The notes under the pieces were generated by a model, which was not told the DNA's origin, did no database searches, and saw only the letters and a program-made list of their open reading frames with translations. A program made the translations under genes and the position numbers. From the NCBI GenBank assembly GCA_030142905.1, contig JASJOG010000132.1, positions 600,001-664,000 of the forward strand: a stretch of DNA of 64,000 nucleotides. The letters are read 5' to 3'. Positions 24,373 to 35,400 of the stretch are shown piece after piece. Origin of the DNA: Heliopora coerulea. Taxonomy: Eukaryota > Cnidaria > Anthozoa > Scleralcyonacea > Helioporidae. Every line of letters starts with the position of its first letter. The stretch's first letter is position 1.

Positions 24373-24478
24373 CCAGTATGTCATGGCCAAGCATGGTTTC
24401 TTTCCTCCATCATCAATTCAAGAAGCAGGAATTCTGTTTGAAAAGCTGGTTCCACTTGCAAAGGGCAATTCAGAGTAG

Positions 24479-27400
24479 AAGATTGTTCAAAAATGTTGAA
24501 GAACCATTCATCACTGATTTAGTACTTTATCCAAAATATCAAATGTTATAATATTTAAGGCATGTAACAAAGTAATTCATACATTCATGTTGAAAAATAT
24601 AACTTGAACCACTTTGTCCAGTTTATACAGTATTTGTGAAATACCTGTATGCACGTGCAGATGGCAGGCAGACATGACATTTTTGTCCAAAAACTGAGAA
24701 AGCATAAGTACAACAACAACAACAACAAAATAATTGTTCACATCTGTAATACCCTCTAAATTCTCTTCAATGTATGGTTTAAGAAGCATAGCATCTTGAC
24801 ATGTGAGGGGGATGGGGAACATTTTGTGACAGTCAAACAGCAAAGGCTAAAGCTTGAGAAATAACCAAATCTGTGGTAGTAATTAAAAGTAAACCTGACT
24901 TATTTAAATTTAATTTCATTTAAAAGTTGCTTATTAGATAAGAGTCAACATGTTCTTGACAAAGCCTATTTTTATGAGTAAATTCAACATAACTTGATAG
25001 TAACATAATAATGATACAGTACAATGGTTGAAAATTTCTTTTTGTTTTACCCACACACACCAGTGCCAATGGGTTGTCCATTGGTTACATATATGTGCTT
25101 ATGTTCATCAACACTAGTAAGTATTTCCAAGCCATGAAATCTAAAATAACAACTCAATAGCAAAATGGACCAGTAAATTCCCATAACACTAAACTTTATA
25201 CTTTAAGGCAGTCCAAAACATTAGTTTTCAAATATATCCTCCATCAAATGCTGATCAAATTCTGCTGTATCACAGCAATATCTTAAATTTACTGGAAGTG
25301 TTATTGTGCAAGAGCATGTGTTTTCTATGACTCTCTTTACAATTCAAGCAGTGTTGACATCATGATTAAACTTTAACTCTCCACAAAAGTTTGGATATCT
25401 AGACCCACTGCCAAACTGTAAAATATCATTTAAACTATCATTTTATAATATTAAAATATCATTTAAACAATATCACCACATTTTTATCCCGTCATTTGCC
25501 ATGTCTTCATTTACACTGGCAAGTGATTGTTCATTCCTCTGAAAGTTACCTTTTTTTACCCTCTTAAGGAACTGGTGTCATTTAAAGGTCATCTCTGTTT
25601 CTTCAGGATGATTATCAGATCCCTGGCTTAAGCATCCCTTAACATCTTCAACTGAAACTTCACAGTGCATTAGCAAAGCAGTTCCACTCTCTGGGAATAA
25701 TTTTAAATTTTGCAAAACACTGAATTCAGATAGCCCTTTTAAAAAGCTGTATCTCCTCTGCTACACTGCTGATTATAATATGCTTTATACATGCACTGAC
25801 AGGCTCACACTTGTCTTGCATTTTCACAACTGCTTTTGTATTTCACATTTATAACAACTGTGATGGGGTAAACTCTTTTCCTTAATCATAATAAGACTGC
25901 TTTAATTCCTTAAATTAGAACTCCAACTTGCTTTAACACTTGGCCTCTGTCAACACTCATCTGTATTGAATATGTTTTGAATAACTCCACTGTTTTGATT
26001 CAGTGCAAAGGTTTATGTATTTTGTATTCCTAAATTTTCAAGCAGCTTTTTCATTATAAACAAAAATAATTCTCAATTTTATTTAAAATGTTCTCACGAT
26101 TGTCTGTCTAGCAATGGTGCAACCACGAAGGGTTTTCTGAACATGCTTCCAAATTGCTTGTCTTAATTTATGCCCTGAAAAAATTGTACCTTATATCTTA
26201 TCCATATAAACTTACATTTGTCCCAAATCTATGTATTGGTTAACACCAGGGCTGGAATACTTTGCAAGTAGTGCAACTGCAACTGAAATATTATTCAATG
26301 TTGCTCATGTTTGTGCTGACATTTTTCTCTTTTATCACTAGGTTTGATAAGAGGGATTTGACATTAGAAAAAAATCGTTGCCAAGTAGGAATGTCTGTTT
26401 CCAAATTGGGGCAGGAGGTTTTCTTCCATCTGCAAAGTTTAGTTATTGTTATATATTTTGTTAAACAAAAAAGCTGATTTAAAAAACAATATACTGTGGC
26501 TACAGTGAATTAACCTGAATCTCTTTCTTTTTACTTTTCTTTTAATATGTAAATTTTCCCTCCATTATGCTGATTACATGTAGCACTTGTTACCAATGAT
26601 GTCCTGCCTGAGTTCTTGTGCCTGTCCTTTCTTATGAAGAAGAAAGTGTCAATCTTTAGTAAAGTGAGCAGTTATTTCTGTGCAGAAACTGCAGCAGAAA
26701 TACTGTACATCCATGGGTTGTAGCTACAGTGCAGTGGGTCATTTTTTCATTATTCTAATGACCAGCCCAGTTCTTCATTCATTTTTGCTATCTAGCTTTA
26801 TTTTTGTAGAATTTTACATATAAATCTACTTGAAGGCATAATCACAAAAAGATGTGAAAACAAACTCACAGGATAGCTTCACATGAAAAGCTGATAGGCC
26901 ACTTTCAAATTAATTTTTCTTATACTGATTCAGATCCTGCATATAACATGTTTTGCATGCACAGCAATGACAGAGAAGTGGATACCTATCTAAGTTCACA
27001 ATTTCCACACAACATTGAAATCATTCAAGCCCCTGCCATGCTACAGGAAGGCATACACTAGATATTTTTAAGAATTATTGGAATCACATTGGGAAGCATG
27101 CATTAGATCACTGCAGATGCCTTTAATAATGCATGTTCAAGTTTGTTACAATCTACTGAAAATCAATATGGACTTATACAATCATTGAATTTCATGTTTA
27201 AAGAACTGTGACGACTTTTTTAATTAAATATTGCAATATGTAATTTGTATTGTCATCCCTTTCTTCAGTGCATAAACCTTGCTTCTTTCAAGCAGCCTCC
27301 TCATGGAGAGGTTCAAAACACCAGACCAGAATTATCAATTAAAAATTACAATAACAACAAATCAATGCCATACGTTTTTTCTGAATAATTCTATTTATAA

Positions 27401-28240
27401 TCCTCGGTTGAAGTGAAGACAAGACTTGAGTACCAATTTGACGTTCAAATTGGTTTAAGACAAGGATGAGCCAAGGTATTACATGTAAAATGCTATCTCA
27501 ATTAATCGCTTTCACATTTAAAGTTCAATCTAAAAATTATTCCTTCCACAAATCAATTGTGAAGTTTAAATGTGCATTGAAGTCTGCGGAGCGGTAAACA
27601 TTTTGAGGCACATTTTTGTCTGTCTTTAGGCAAGAAATACAAAATCGTATATGTACGAAGGCTCAAAGCATATCTTTCTTTGATTTTGAAATTATTTAAA
27701 AACTAAAACCAAGGTGACACGCAATCAGCAAGCTAGATTTGGTATCAGCACGAAAATATAGCTACAATGAACACGTAAAAACTGAAATTAATTAGGGCAC
27801 GAGTGTGCTGCAAGCCGATTTCGAGTGTGAAATACGAGTAAACAAGTAAGCGAACAAATGACCACTCCTAACTAAATGGATATGTCACGGAAAATTTATT
27901 TATACGCTTTTTAATTATGATAAAATTGATCTCTTACCTTTCCTCTGGGACATATCAAAGTAAAACGGAAATCGTCCAAATACTTTTCCAGATAAAGCCG
28001 TTTTAGTGATCCAAGCTGGTTTTTCGCCATTATGTTCCTTTTAGTAAATTGCCCTTTACTAAGAGGGATTCAACTGCGGATATGGCGTCGATTTATTTTT
28101 CAATGTTTTATTCGTATATTAAATCACGGTCACTTACATATATTCACACTCCCTCACACTACGATAACAACGGTAACACAATCTCAGTGAGCCATGATTT
28201 TTTTTTCTTTTTCATCAAGGCGTGTCATCGCTAAACTATA
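24479..28240. other. 3.8 kb AT-rich, no gene recognised
   Basis: No frame longer than about 90 codons and no motif. By position this is probably the non-coding right part of the large integrase-type transposon. Confidence 0.45.
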
Positions 28241-28583
28241 TTAATTATGTCCCAGTCTCGATATGTCGTCATTTTTTATGTTAATCAATCATGTGTTTGT
28301 GGTAGCTTGGTAATTATGTTTTCAATACGCACGCTCTCAAACTGTTCTCTTATATTATCCTTGTTCCCTGGCGCTGGAGTTATCTGGCTGCCAACATGGC
28401 GGATCCCGGACATGCGCACTGGAAAACGAGGACACATTACACCCCCGAGTGAGACTTCTGGTCAGCTTCTGTGATCCGGTGTCTATAGCTACGCGCATGT
28501 ATGATTCATGTTTTGTCTGCAGTATGCTGATATTATGTTTTCAATACGCACGCTCTCAAGCTGTTCTCTCAGAAAAATTTTCT

Positions 28584-28659
28584 GAGTCCCTGACGGGAAT
28601 CGAACCCGTAACCTTCTGATCGCCGGTGAGACGCTCTAACCATTGAGCTACAAAAACTC
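28584..28659 (-). tRNA. tRNA-like sequence / tRNA-derived SINE head, copy 1
   Basis: The - strand reads with an A box (tagctcaatggttagagc), a B box (ggttcgattcc) in a perfect 5-bp T arm, and a 7-bp acceptor stem with G-U pairs (gagtttt/gggactc). The anticodon arm is 5 bp with one C-C mismatch, and position 33 is C instead of U, so it is more likely a tRNA-derived repeat or pseudo-tRNA than a working tRNA. No intron is visible. Confidence 0.5.
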
Positions 28660-28837
28660 AGATGGTGAGCGAAGGTTAAATTTGTGTACTGGTTCGTATA
28701 GATGGTAGACATATGTAATGTCAGTCTGCTAGTCTCGATATGTCGTCTATTTTTATGTTAATCATGTGTTTGTGGTAGCTTGGTAATTATGTTTTCAATA
28801 CGCACGCTCTGAAGCTGTTCTCTCAGAAAACCTTTCT

Positions 28838-28913
28838 GAGTCCCTGACGGGAATCGAACCCGTAACCTTCTGATCGCCGGTGAGACGCTCTAACCATTGA
28901 GCTACAAAGACTC
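28838..28913 (-). tRNA. tRNA-like sequence / tRNA-derived SINE head, copy 2
   Basis: Duplicate of the preceding tRNA-like sequence, with a better acceptor stem (gagtctt/gggactc) but the same C at position 33 and the same anticodon-stem mismatch. The loop would place GGC at 34-36. Most likely a pseudo-tRNA. Confidence 0.5.
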
Positions 28914-29085
28914 AGATGGTGAGCGAAGGTTAAATTTGTGTACTGGTTCGTATAGATGGTAGACATATGTACTGTCAGTCTGCTAGTCTCGATATGTCGT
29001 CATTTTTTATGTTAATCAATCATGTGTTTGTGGTAGCTTGGTAATTATGTTTTCAATACGCACGCTCTCAAACTGTTCTCTTATA

Positions 29086-29183
29086 TTATGTTTGCAGTAC
29101 GCAGAAGTTTTATTTGCAGTGAGCTGATATTTTGTTTTCAGCGAGCGGATGTTTTGTTTGCAGTGTGCTATTTTGTTTAAAGT
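29086..29183 (-). repeat. 22-bp minisatellite, inverted partner of 19860-20085
   Basis: About four diverged units of gtttgcagtgagctgatatttt, the reverse complement of the left minisatellite unit, ending 10 bases before the first GT31 ATG. Confidence 0.8.
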
Positions 29184-29192
29184 ACGCGAAAC

Positions 29193-29841
29193 TTGATGCA
29201 TGCGCATGACCGCATGCACAGCGTCGTGATGGGACTCGTTGAATTGTTGACTTCTCAGCGAATTGTCACTTTCAAGCGAGTGGTTTTTGCTGCTGTAGTT
29301 GTCGTAAGTTTTACGATTATTTTTATCGACGTGGAAAGTATTAAACGTACAAACTCCTTGGTCTCGGTTATTTCTCGTGTTTTATCCTTACGCGCTCGGC
29401 AAATGGTTCCGATCTTAGCTGCTAAAGAACAAACATCGTTGATTTTATTTGTTGGCATATTCAGTGCCCCGAGACATTTAGACCGAAGAAATGCAGTCCG
29501 ACAAACCTGGGGAACAAGGTGTAAAACTGTCAAGAGTGTGGCGTGCTGGTTTATCACTGACGGTCAAGATGTCGAAGGTAAACCTTTACAAAGCAAAATC
29601 AAACAGAGACTTGACGACGAAAGTCATTTGTATGGCGACATATTGTTCGCTCAGTCACCCGCGGGGATGAACTTCGGAAGAAGATATTTGTGGATGATTC
29701 AATGGGCAAGTGAACGATATACTTTTAAATACCTGCTTCGTGTTGATGATGACTATTTCATTTGCTTGGAAAAGTTGTTGTCCGAACTGGCACTTCGACC
29801 AAAACGGAAGTTGGCTTGGGGTTGGCTGCAATGCACTCGAG
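29193..29841 (+). CDS. GT31 beta-1,3-glycosyltransferase, exon 1
   Basis: Encodes residues 1-216 plus one base of a predicted 374-aa Golgi type II membrane protein. A short cytosolic tail precedes a signal anchor at about 29-46 (VVFAAVVVVSFTIIFID). The catalytic domain follows: TSLILFVGIFSAPRHLDRR, the family motif RRNAVRQTWG (about 98-107), and the metal/UDP-binding VDDDYF (DDD at 185-187), ending GWLQCTR. The donor at 29842 is gtgagt. Exon 2 at 37446 joins in phase 1, making a Gly codon. Family role: adds Gal or GlcNAc in beta-1,3 linkage from UDP-sugar. Donor and acceptor cannot be assigned. The ATG chosen is the first in frame; Met8 and Met13 are alternatives. A transposon end lies directly upstream, so the native promoter is unclear. 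Confidence 0.85.
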
Positions 29842-29947
29842 GTGAGTGTTGCTGATCATTAAGCTAACATGACTTTATGGCAAGAACTGTGAAATATCAC
29901 ATCGTTGATATCAGATTAATGAGTGTGAAATTTGTTGAATCGAAGTA

Positions 29948-31226
29948 CAGTTGAACCTGTATATAACGGCCACCCTCGGGACTTTGAAAAGTGGCCACTT
30001 AATACAGGATGACCGAATATACTCATTGAGGGGCTACTTGGTTGTGACCAAATTTCACCAACACCTCATTCAAGAAAAGAATAAGACAAGCAGTACTATT
30101 TCAAACAATTTGTATGATAAATAAAACATTTAAATGAAAGGTACTAATAACGATAGAATATATAAACCTAATGTCTTAAGGGAAAACAATTCTCTCGCTG
30201 AGAGAAAGACATTCACGCTTCTTATTAGACATCGTGGATGAAGTAAAGTCCGGAAGTAATCGCAGGCTGCGCCTTGAGCAATATTGTTTGGGTTCGGCTA
30301 AATATTAGAACACATTTGTCGCCTTTTTGACAGCTACATCACAAACGGAAGCTTTGAATGACACTCGGTTGTCGCTACACTGTTACAATTCTGTTTGAAA
30401 TTAAGATGTCTATGGAACTTTTTCACGTAGATTCTTATATTCGCGGGTACCATGCATGCATGGGTATTTGGGAGCCGAAAGTCGATGAGTTGTTTGAACT
30501 GAAACGAGAGCCGCAAAATAAAAAAGACACGAATGCTGTGGCAGTTGCTCGCCAAAAACGTAAATCAAGATCAACAAGATTTGTTTGCCGCAAGACTGCT
30601 TCAAAACCCTATTTTCACCCTAACGCAATGATGGACAATTACGAAGTGATTGGTCCTGTCCCTAAGTTGATGGCATGGCTAACCAAATTTTTGAAACGGC
30701 CAACAAACAGCGGAAAAGTTGTTGTAAAGGACAAGTGCGTTAACAGAGGTGGAGGTTATGGCCTGGAAATCCCTGCAAGTATACGTTTGAAGGCGATCTA
30801 TTTTCAATCAAATGGCTGAAGAACAACCTAGCTAAAGAGAAGTTTCGAGTAGAGAATAGCGACACTGAACTGCATGCTAACAATCAATAAATGTTATACA
30901 GTGTAGTTATATAGGAAATGTTTTGTTAAATCACAATGTTGACAGATCACTTGAACAGAATAAAGCCCATATAAAATGTGATATGCATGTTTACCTAAAT
31001 ATTCTCGGGTTTCATTTCGAGGGTGGCCGCTTAATACAGGTAAAAATAATAACAAAAGACAGACATGGGAGAGGCAAACTGTGGCCGCGGCCGCTTAATA
31101 CAGGTGGCCGCTTAATACAGGTTACAAATATAGTATTTCTATAGAAAAAAAATCGGGACTTTGAAAACTGGCCGCTTAATAGAGGGTGGCCGCTTAATAC
31201 AGGGCCGTTATATACAGGTTCGACTG
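29948..31226 (+). mobile_element. pogo/Tigger-like element carrying a HIRAN-like ORF
   Basis: Left end cagttgaacctgtatataac… and right end …gttatatacaggttcgactg are inverted over 24 bases with one mismatch and lie between TA dinucleotides (29946-29947, 31227-31228), as in Tc1/mariner/pogo elements. gtggccgcttaatacagg is repeated four to five times near the right end (31020-31205). No pogo DDE transposase is present. Confidence 0.75.
30358..30819 (+). CDS. HIRAN-like domain protein in a transposon
   Basis: A 153-codon open frame; inner Met codons near 30405 are alternative starts. Core segments are FHVDSYIRGYHACMGIWEP, ELFELKREPQNKKDTNAVAVA, YEVIGPVPKLMAWLTKFL and GGGYGLEIPASIRLKAIYF. The order (compact beta strands, KREPxNxxDxxAVAV, xGxVPxxLAxxxxxFL, RGxGYGLEIP) resembles HIRAN domains, which bind DNA ends in SNF2-type proteins. 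It is shorter than full-length proteins with this domain and lacks a helicase. It lies wholly within the TA-flanked element, in the GT31 intron and on the same strand. It may be passenger DNA or a domain mobilised by the element. Expression is unknown. Confidence 0.5.
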   Translation: MTLGCRYTVTILFEIKMSMELFHVDSYIRGYHACMGIWEPKVDELFELKREPQNKKDTNAVAVARQKRKSRSTRFVCRKTASKPYFHPNAMMDNYEVIGPVPKLMAWLTKFLKRPTNSGKVVVKDKCVNRGGGYGLEIPASIRLKAIYFQSNG

Positions 31227-31228
31227 TA

Positions 31229-31863
31229 CAACATCTTGAGGAAATACAGGAAATTCGACGGATTTTGTTGTTCTGAGTAACTCAGTCACCATCAGTTGCG
31301 CAACTAGGGATATGAGCCCCGTGGGAGAGATTACTTTGGTGGGCTCTATCCAGGTCGATACTGACCATAGGGAAGACGTATGGTGGCAATTTGATGATAG
31401 AGGTTAAACAAAAGCGATTAATTATTACTCTTGAAATGACGCGTGAATCACCTGATACAATTCTGTCCAAAAAGTTGTGTTACTATTAACTAGTTATCAG
31501 AATACGGAAGCGGATCACAGTGTAGCTTTAAAACTTTAAGACTTTAAAACACAAGGAATGCAATCACACCACAGGATTTTAACTGCAATGTCCAGGGAAC
31601 TTCTGTGAAAATTCTCACGCTTGTTCATTTTCATTCTTTGGTAAATCTGTCACACATCAATAGATCGATTATTAAAGAAACGGTGGATCAAACTTTTGCC
31701 TTAATGCGATTGTTTGATATTGCTGCGAATTGAAAATGGTTTGAAACTTTATTCGAGCAAATTCATGCCGTCATGACATGAAAATGATAACACCGTCACA
31801 AAATACTCAGGGCTCCTAATTAATTCTTCTTGCTCGAATTAATTCTTCTGATTCGTTTGAGAT
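31229..31863. other. intronic, no gene recognised
   Basis: Nothing supported inside this part of the GT31 intron. Confidence 0.45.
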
Positions 31864-32012
31864 GTAATATCATACACTCGAAAGTTGTGTTTCATCAGAT
31901 ATCCAAACACCTCGAAGTTGGTTAAAAATCTCGGCTATCACCTCGTTTTTTAACTTTTTTCTCGGAGTTTGGATATCTGATGAAACACACTTTCTCGTGT
32001 ATGATATATTAC
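31864..32012. mobile_element. hairpin MITE
   Basis: gtaatatcatacactcg… and …cgtgtatgatatattac, with gtttcatcagatatccaaac inside, form inverted arms of about 46 bases around a loop of roughly 55 bases. Confidence 0.75.
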
Positions 32013-32299
32013 TTCATAATGTATATACCAGAGGATCTTATAATAATTTGTTAAAGCTACCTACAGTAAGTGCGAACTCTTCTAAGCAGTCTTTCTCTTT
32101 CTTAGTAGCTCAGGGTTGGAATTCGTTTGATTTAGCTGCTGGAACTGCTTCTACATTGTCTCAGTTCGGTAAATTGTATTTGAAAAATCTTTTGCTAAAT
32201 TGGGGAACTTATGAGATTTATATGTACTATAGTAGTATAATTCATAATGTTTTGTCAGTTTATGGTATATTGGGCCTAGACGAAGATTGCTCTGTTTAA
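32000..32299 (+). pseudogene. LINE RT C-terminal fragment
   Basis: The translation contains TRGSYNNLLKLPTV, SFSFLVAQGWNSF and FGKLYLKNLLL, matching the extreme C-terminus of CR1/L2-type ORF2 (…RSFxxxGAxxWNxL…FKxxLKxxLL). No RT catalytic core is present. Confidence 0.55.
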
Positions 32300-32464
32300 A
32301 TCTAGTTACCCAATCCAAATACAGTAAAGTGTTTTATTATCTATTTATTATTGTTATTGAGGAAAGTCAGCTCATACAAGTAAATAAGGTTGTTTAGCCC
32401 AAATTGCCATATTATGCCAAAGTGGGCACATGTCCCATAAATTATAGTGGTATGATAATCACAA

Positions 32465-35400
32465 CAGTGCCTTTTTTAAGGAATTTTCACTAGGGGGACA
32501 AAAATGTGATATATGGGATGTCAAATCTGTGGCTAGCATAGCCTGTCCACCTGAGTGGTGCAAGTTGGGGGGGTTAGGAGTGCGGAAAACTTCCTCTCAA
32601 AGGGGCTCCTGGGGGAGGCAAATTTTTCTCATTATATGTCAGTTTGAAATGTGTTTTGGTGTATTTTCAGTTTAAAATCTGCAGAAAAAAAAAGTAAAAA
32701 GCACATTTTGGAGAAATGTAATCAAACTGATTTAAATATTTTGCAACATCTACATCAAAAGAATTTTGCAACAAAGTCTCTTTGTTTGTAAGCTTCCACA
32801 CATGGTCTTGACAGTCACCTTTCTTTCTTTTTAAAAAATGATACAATGGCTGGCCTTGGGTCATATGAAGCAATTGGGACACCATTCCAAGCTATGATCA
32901 ATCTATCACTTAAAGTTTTCTGTGATGTCGAGGTCCTCAGCTTTGAGTATAAAATGTTGTATGTTGAAACACTTCTTTCAACTGTCATGCTGTCTGGTGA
33001 AATCACCACTATTGCAGAGAGGAGATCTCTTACCAAACCAGTGCTATTTCTAGAATTTAAAGAAACATGAGAAGAATACATCAAACTAGTCAAAGCTGCA
33101 GTATGAATCAATCAGCTAACTTGTTGTTTTGGTGGTGAGTCTGCATCTCTGGGGGAAATACTGTTAATGCTCCAGTTCACAACAATAATATATTTTAATA
33201 ATATACATATAGCTTTATTAAAATTATTAAAAAATTAAAATAGGGTCTTGGATGCAAATGGTCTGCTGTCACCCCAAGTAGCCAGTACACTTTAAATTTT
33301 TCAATTCATAGGTAAATGCATTTGAAACAGACAACATTATGAATTTCTTTTCATATAGATTGGAAATGGACCACATTGTTAAATGGTAATTCCAATGTGG
33401 TAATACAAAGCTTAATGTGTAGTTCCAATCTTCTAGAGACTACACAATCTTTATTGTCAGATACTCTCACAGTACTCTAACCTTTGTACATGTTGCTATG
33501 TTTTGTTAACATAAAACTTACCTCAACATATGTAAGATCCTGACTGAATAGTCTTTATCCAAAATGTTTGAATTGGGTTTCAAGTCCTCAAATATTTCAA
33601 AAACAGTGTCAGTAAATTCCTTTACCTCATCACCAATTATACCTGCACATTCAAGCAATGGTCTTGAGGCAGCAACAAACTCATTCACTGATTTTGCATT
33701 GCAGATCGCAACAATATTCTTCATTATACCTTCCTGCTCATCATCCATCCTTTGGTCAAGAAAGTTAATGGCTGCATTAATAACCTCAGTCCGTATGGTA
33801 GTTAATGGTCGTCTTCCATGAAATCCAGTGATTAAACTATGCATTGTCTTTGCTTGCCTTGATGATTCAGCAGGATGGCCATCATCTAGTGGCCCATTTT
33901 CTTTCACCCATTTTTCTTCAGCACTGCCAACATATGGTGCATCTAACATAGCTCTGAGCTTTTTTATTGCTGTATCTTTGTGCCTCATGATATCAGGAAG
34001 AATGATGCATACTTTCTGGAGGTGCTTCTGCAATATCTGGAACACAGAGCACACATCAGACATAAGAGAGGTGATATATGACTGCATCCCATCCTTTTTC
34101 CACAGTGCTAGGTATCCTTCAGCACATTGTCTCTCTCTTCTGTCCAGATCGTGGTCAGTTGATGCTGTATTCCAGTGCTGTAGGCATCCAGCCTGATTAT
34201 GCAGGACAGCAAGACAGATATTGTTCACATGGTGTGAAAAACGCACAGCATGGTAGGATGGGAAAGCCTTCATGGTAGGTAGAAAGTTCTTCAGCTCCTT
34301 TGTTCTGACAGCAGATTTGTGATAGTATTCCACTATGGAAAGTAGATTTGACTTCCAAACTTTTAATTCAGGTACACTTGCTTCCATATCTTCCATTGCA
34401 AGGTCAGAACAGTGGCAAGCACACCAAAAATTCATGAGCTTCTGCTCTACATGATCCTCTAACCTCTTCCACAAACCAGACTTAGATCCTGTATTGGCTG
34501 ATTCACCATCTGTAGTAAAACCAGAAAATTTTTCTTTCATCATGGACTTGTCTACTCCGATACTTTTAAACCCAGTAAGAACACAATCTTCTAAGCCAGC
34601 AGCACCTCTTAATTCAGAGTCTCCTACAGCAACAAACTTTGTCCTGACCTCCAGTGGCTCTTTGGGGATATTGTATTTCACAAACAAAAACTTATTGTCA
34701 TGTTGCATGGTGTCCACAGATCCATCAATTTGGGTAGAGAACTTAATAGCTTCCTGCAGCTCATTTTTCAGTTTCATGTTCTCAAATTCTGCAATGATGG
34801 TCAGCATCTCTTTGTACCTGACTGGATCCTTGTAATGCAAGTCTGTTGGGCTTGGTTCAAATGGAATGAATGGAGATTCCAACCCGTTTTCTTTCAGAGA
34901 AGAAATCTGCTTTTCAGCATGTGCAGTAGCAAGTGACCTTGCAGGCCATGACCATGCTGATGAAGTTAACAATTTACTGTCATTATAAACATCAATTGCA
35001 AGTTTGATAAGGCTTTCTACTGTTACTTGTTCTTGCTTTTGCAGGACTCTTACCCAGGGATGATTCTGGCTCTGATTGTCCCACAGTTCCTTGCAGTTCT
35101 TTGCATCCACAGCAGCCTTGTGCATTTTGCTATACAAATGATCGACTATCCTTTTGAGTTTCTCCTCTGAATCACACCTTACTCCATGTGCTAGATAAAC
35201 AGTTCCTTGTCTTGATTTCTTCTTGGTATCTTCCTCAAATTTGGAACAGATATTGCATTTAGCGAGCAGTCGTTTACGGGAGCCAATTTTATTACTGTAA
35301 ACTGATAAATCTTCCTTTCCTACTTTATCTTGAATTTTCTTAATGTTCAAAGGATGACCTCTGTATAAATTTAAAGAGCATCCTATTTGCTTTCCCTTTT

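Larger units (their letters stand above)
20192..24478 (+). pseudogene. integrase-type transposase split by nested insertions
   Basis: ATG at 20192 (MASTDNGEIEIE) is followed by 20288-20557 (ILMLQKYHITMHERTLKRR helix-turn-helix; GYRATWHVLRTRYHIHVPR), then in another frame FSIHGCIDGFSRKIIWL and RVYTDMGAENG (first two acidic residues of a DDE core), then WFNFSGVLQDDL and GVPDIMYFLPEEF to 21168. Skipping 21169-24069 continues the same frame (PEKITELEQRVEME, WKEYFQY). Skipping the 189-bp MITE plus one TSD copy continues it again (MAKHGFFPPSSIQEAG, LFEKLVPLAKGN) to TAG at 24476-24478. Several older frameshifts also exist, so it is dead. Confidence 0.75.
28250..29100. repeat. tandem duplications of a tRNA-like cassette
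   Basis: A segment (tctcgatatgtcgtc…gtttgtggtagcttggtaattatgttttcaatacgcacgctct) recurs near 28255, 28734 and 28987. The intervening tRNA-like part occurs twice (28540-28720, 28795-28975), so the array grew by duplication of a unit of about 255 bases. Confidence 0.8.
19855..29190 (+). mobile_element. large integrase-type transposon with minisatellite ends (inferred)
   Basis: A 22-bp minisatellite based on actgcaaacaaaatatcag at 19860-20085 reappears as its reverse complement at 29086-29183, and both arrays end in related sequence (acgcactttaaac left, gtttaaagtacgcg right). A transposase remnant starts just inside the left array. I infer one element of about 9.3 kb, enlarged by later insertions. 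Copies at 3.6-12 kb likewise have subterminal repeats and an integrase-type transposase. Exact termini and TSD were not resolved. Confidence 0.5.

Noticed and set aside
33050..33521. tactgcag near 33097 as the hAT intron acceptor
   Set aside because: It puts exon 2 in the wrong phase. ttaaattctag at 33050 keeps the frame and joins the expected C-terminal domain.
34078..34936. Several 60-120 codon frames on + inside 33.5-35.7 kb
   Set aside because: They are opposite-strand shadows of the intact hAT transposase exon.
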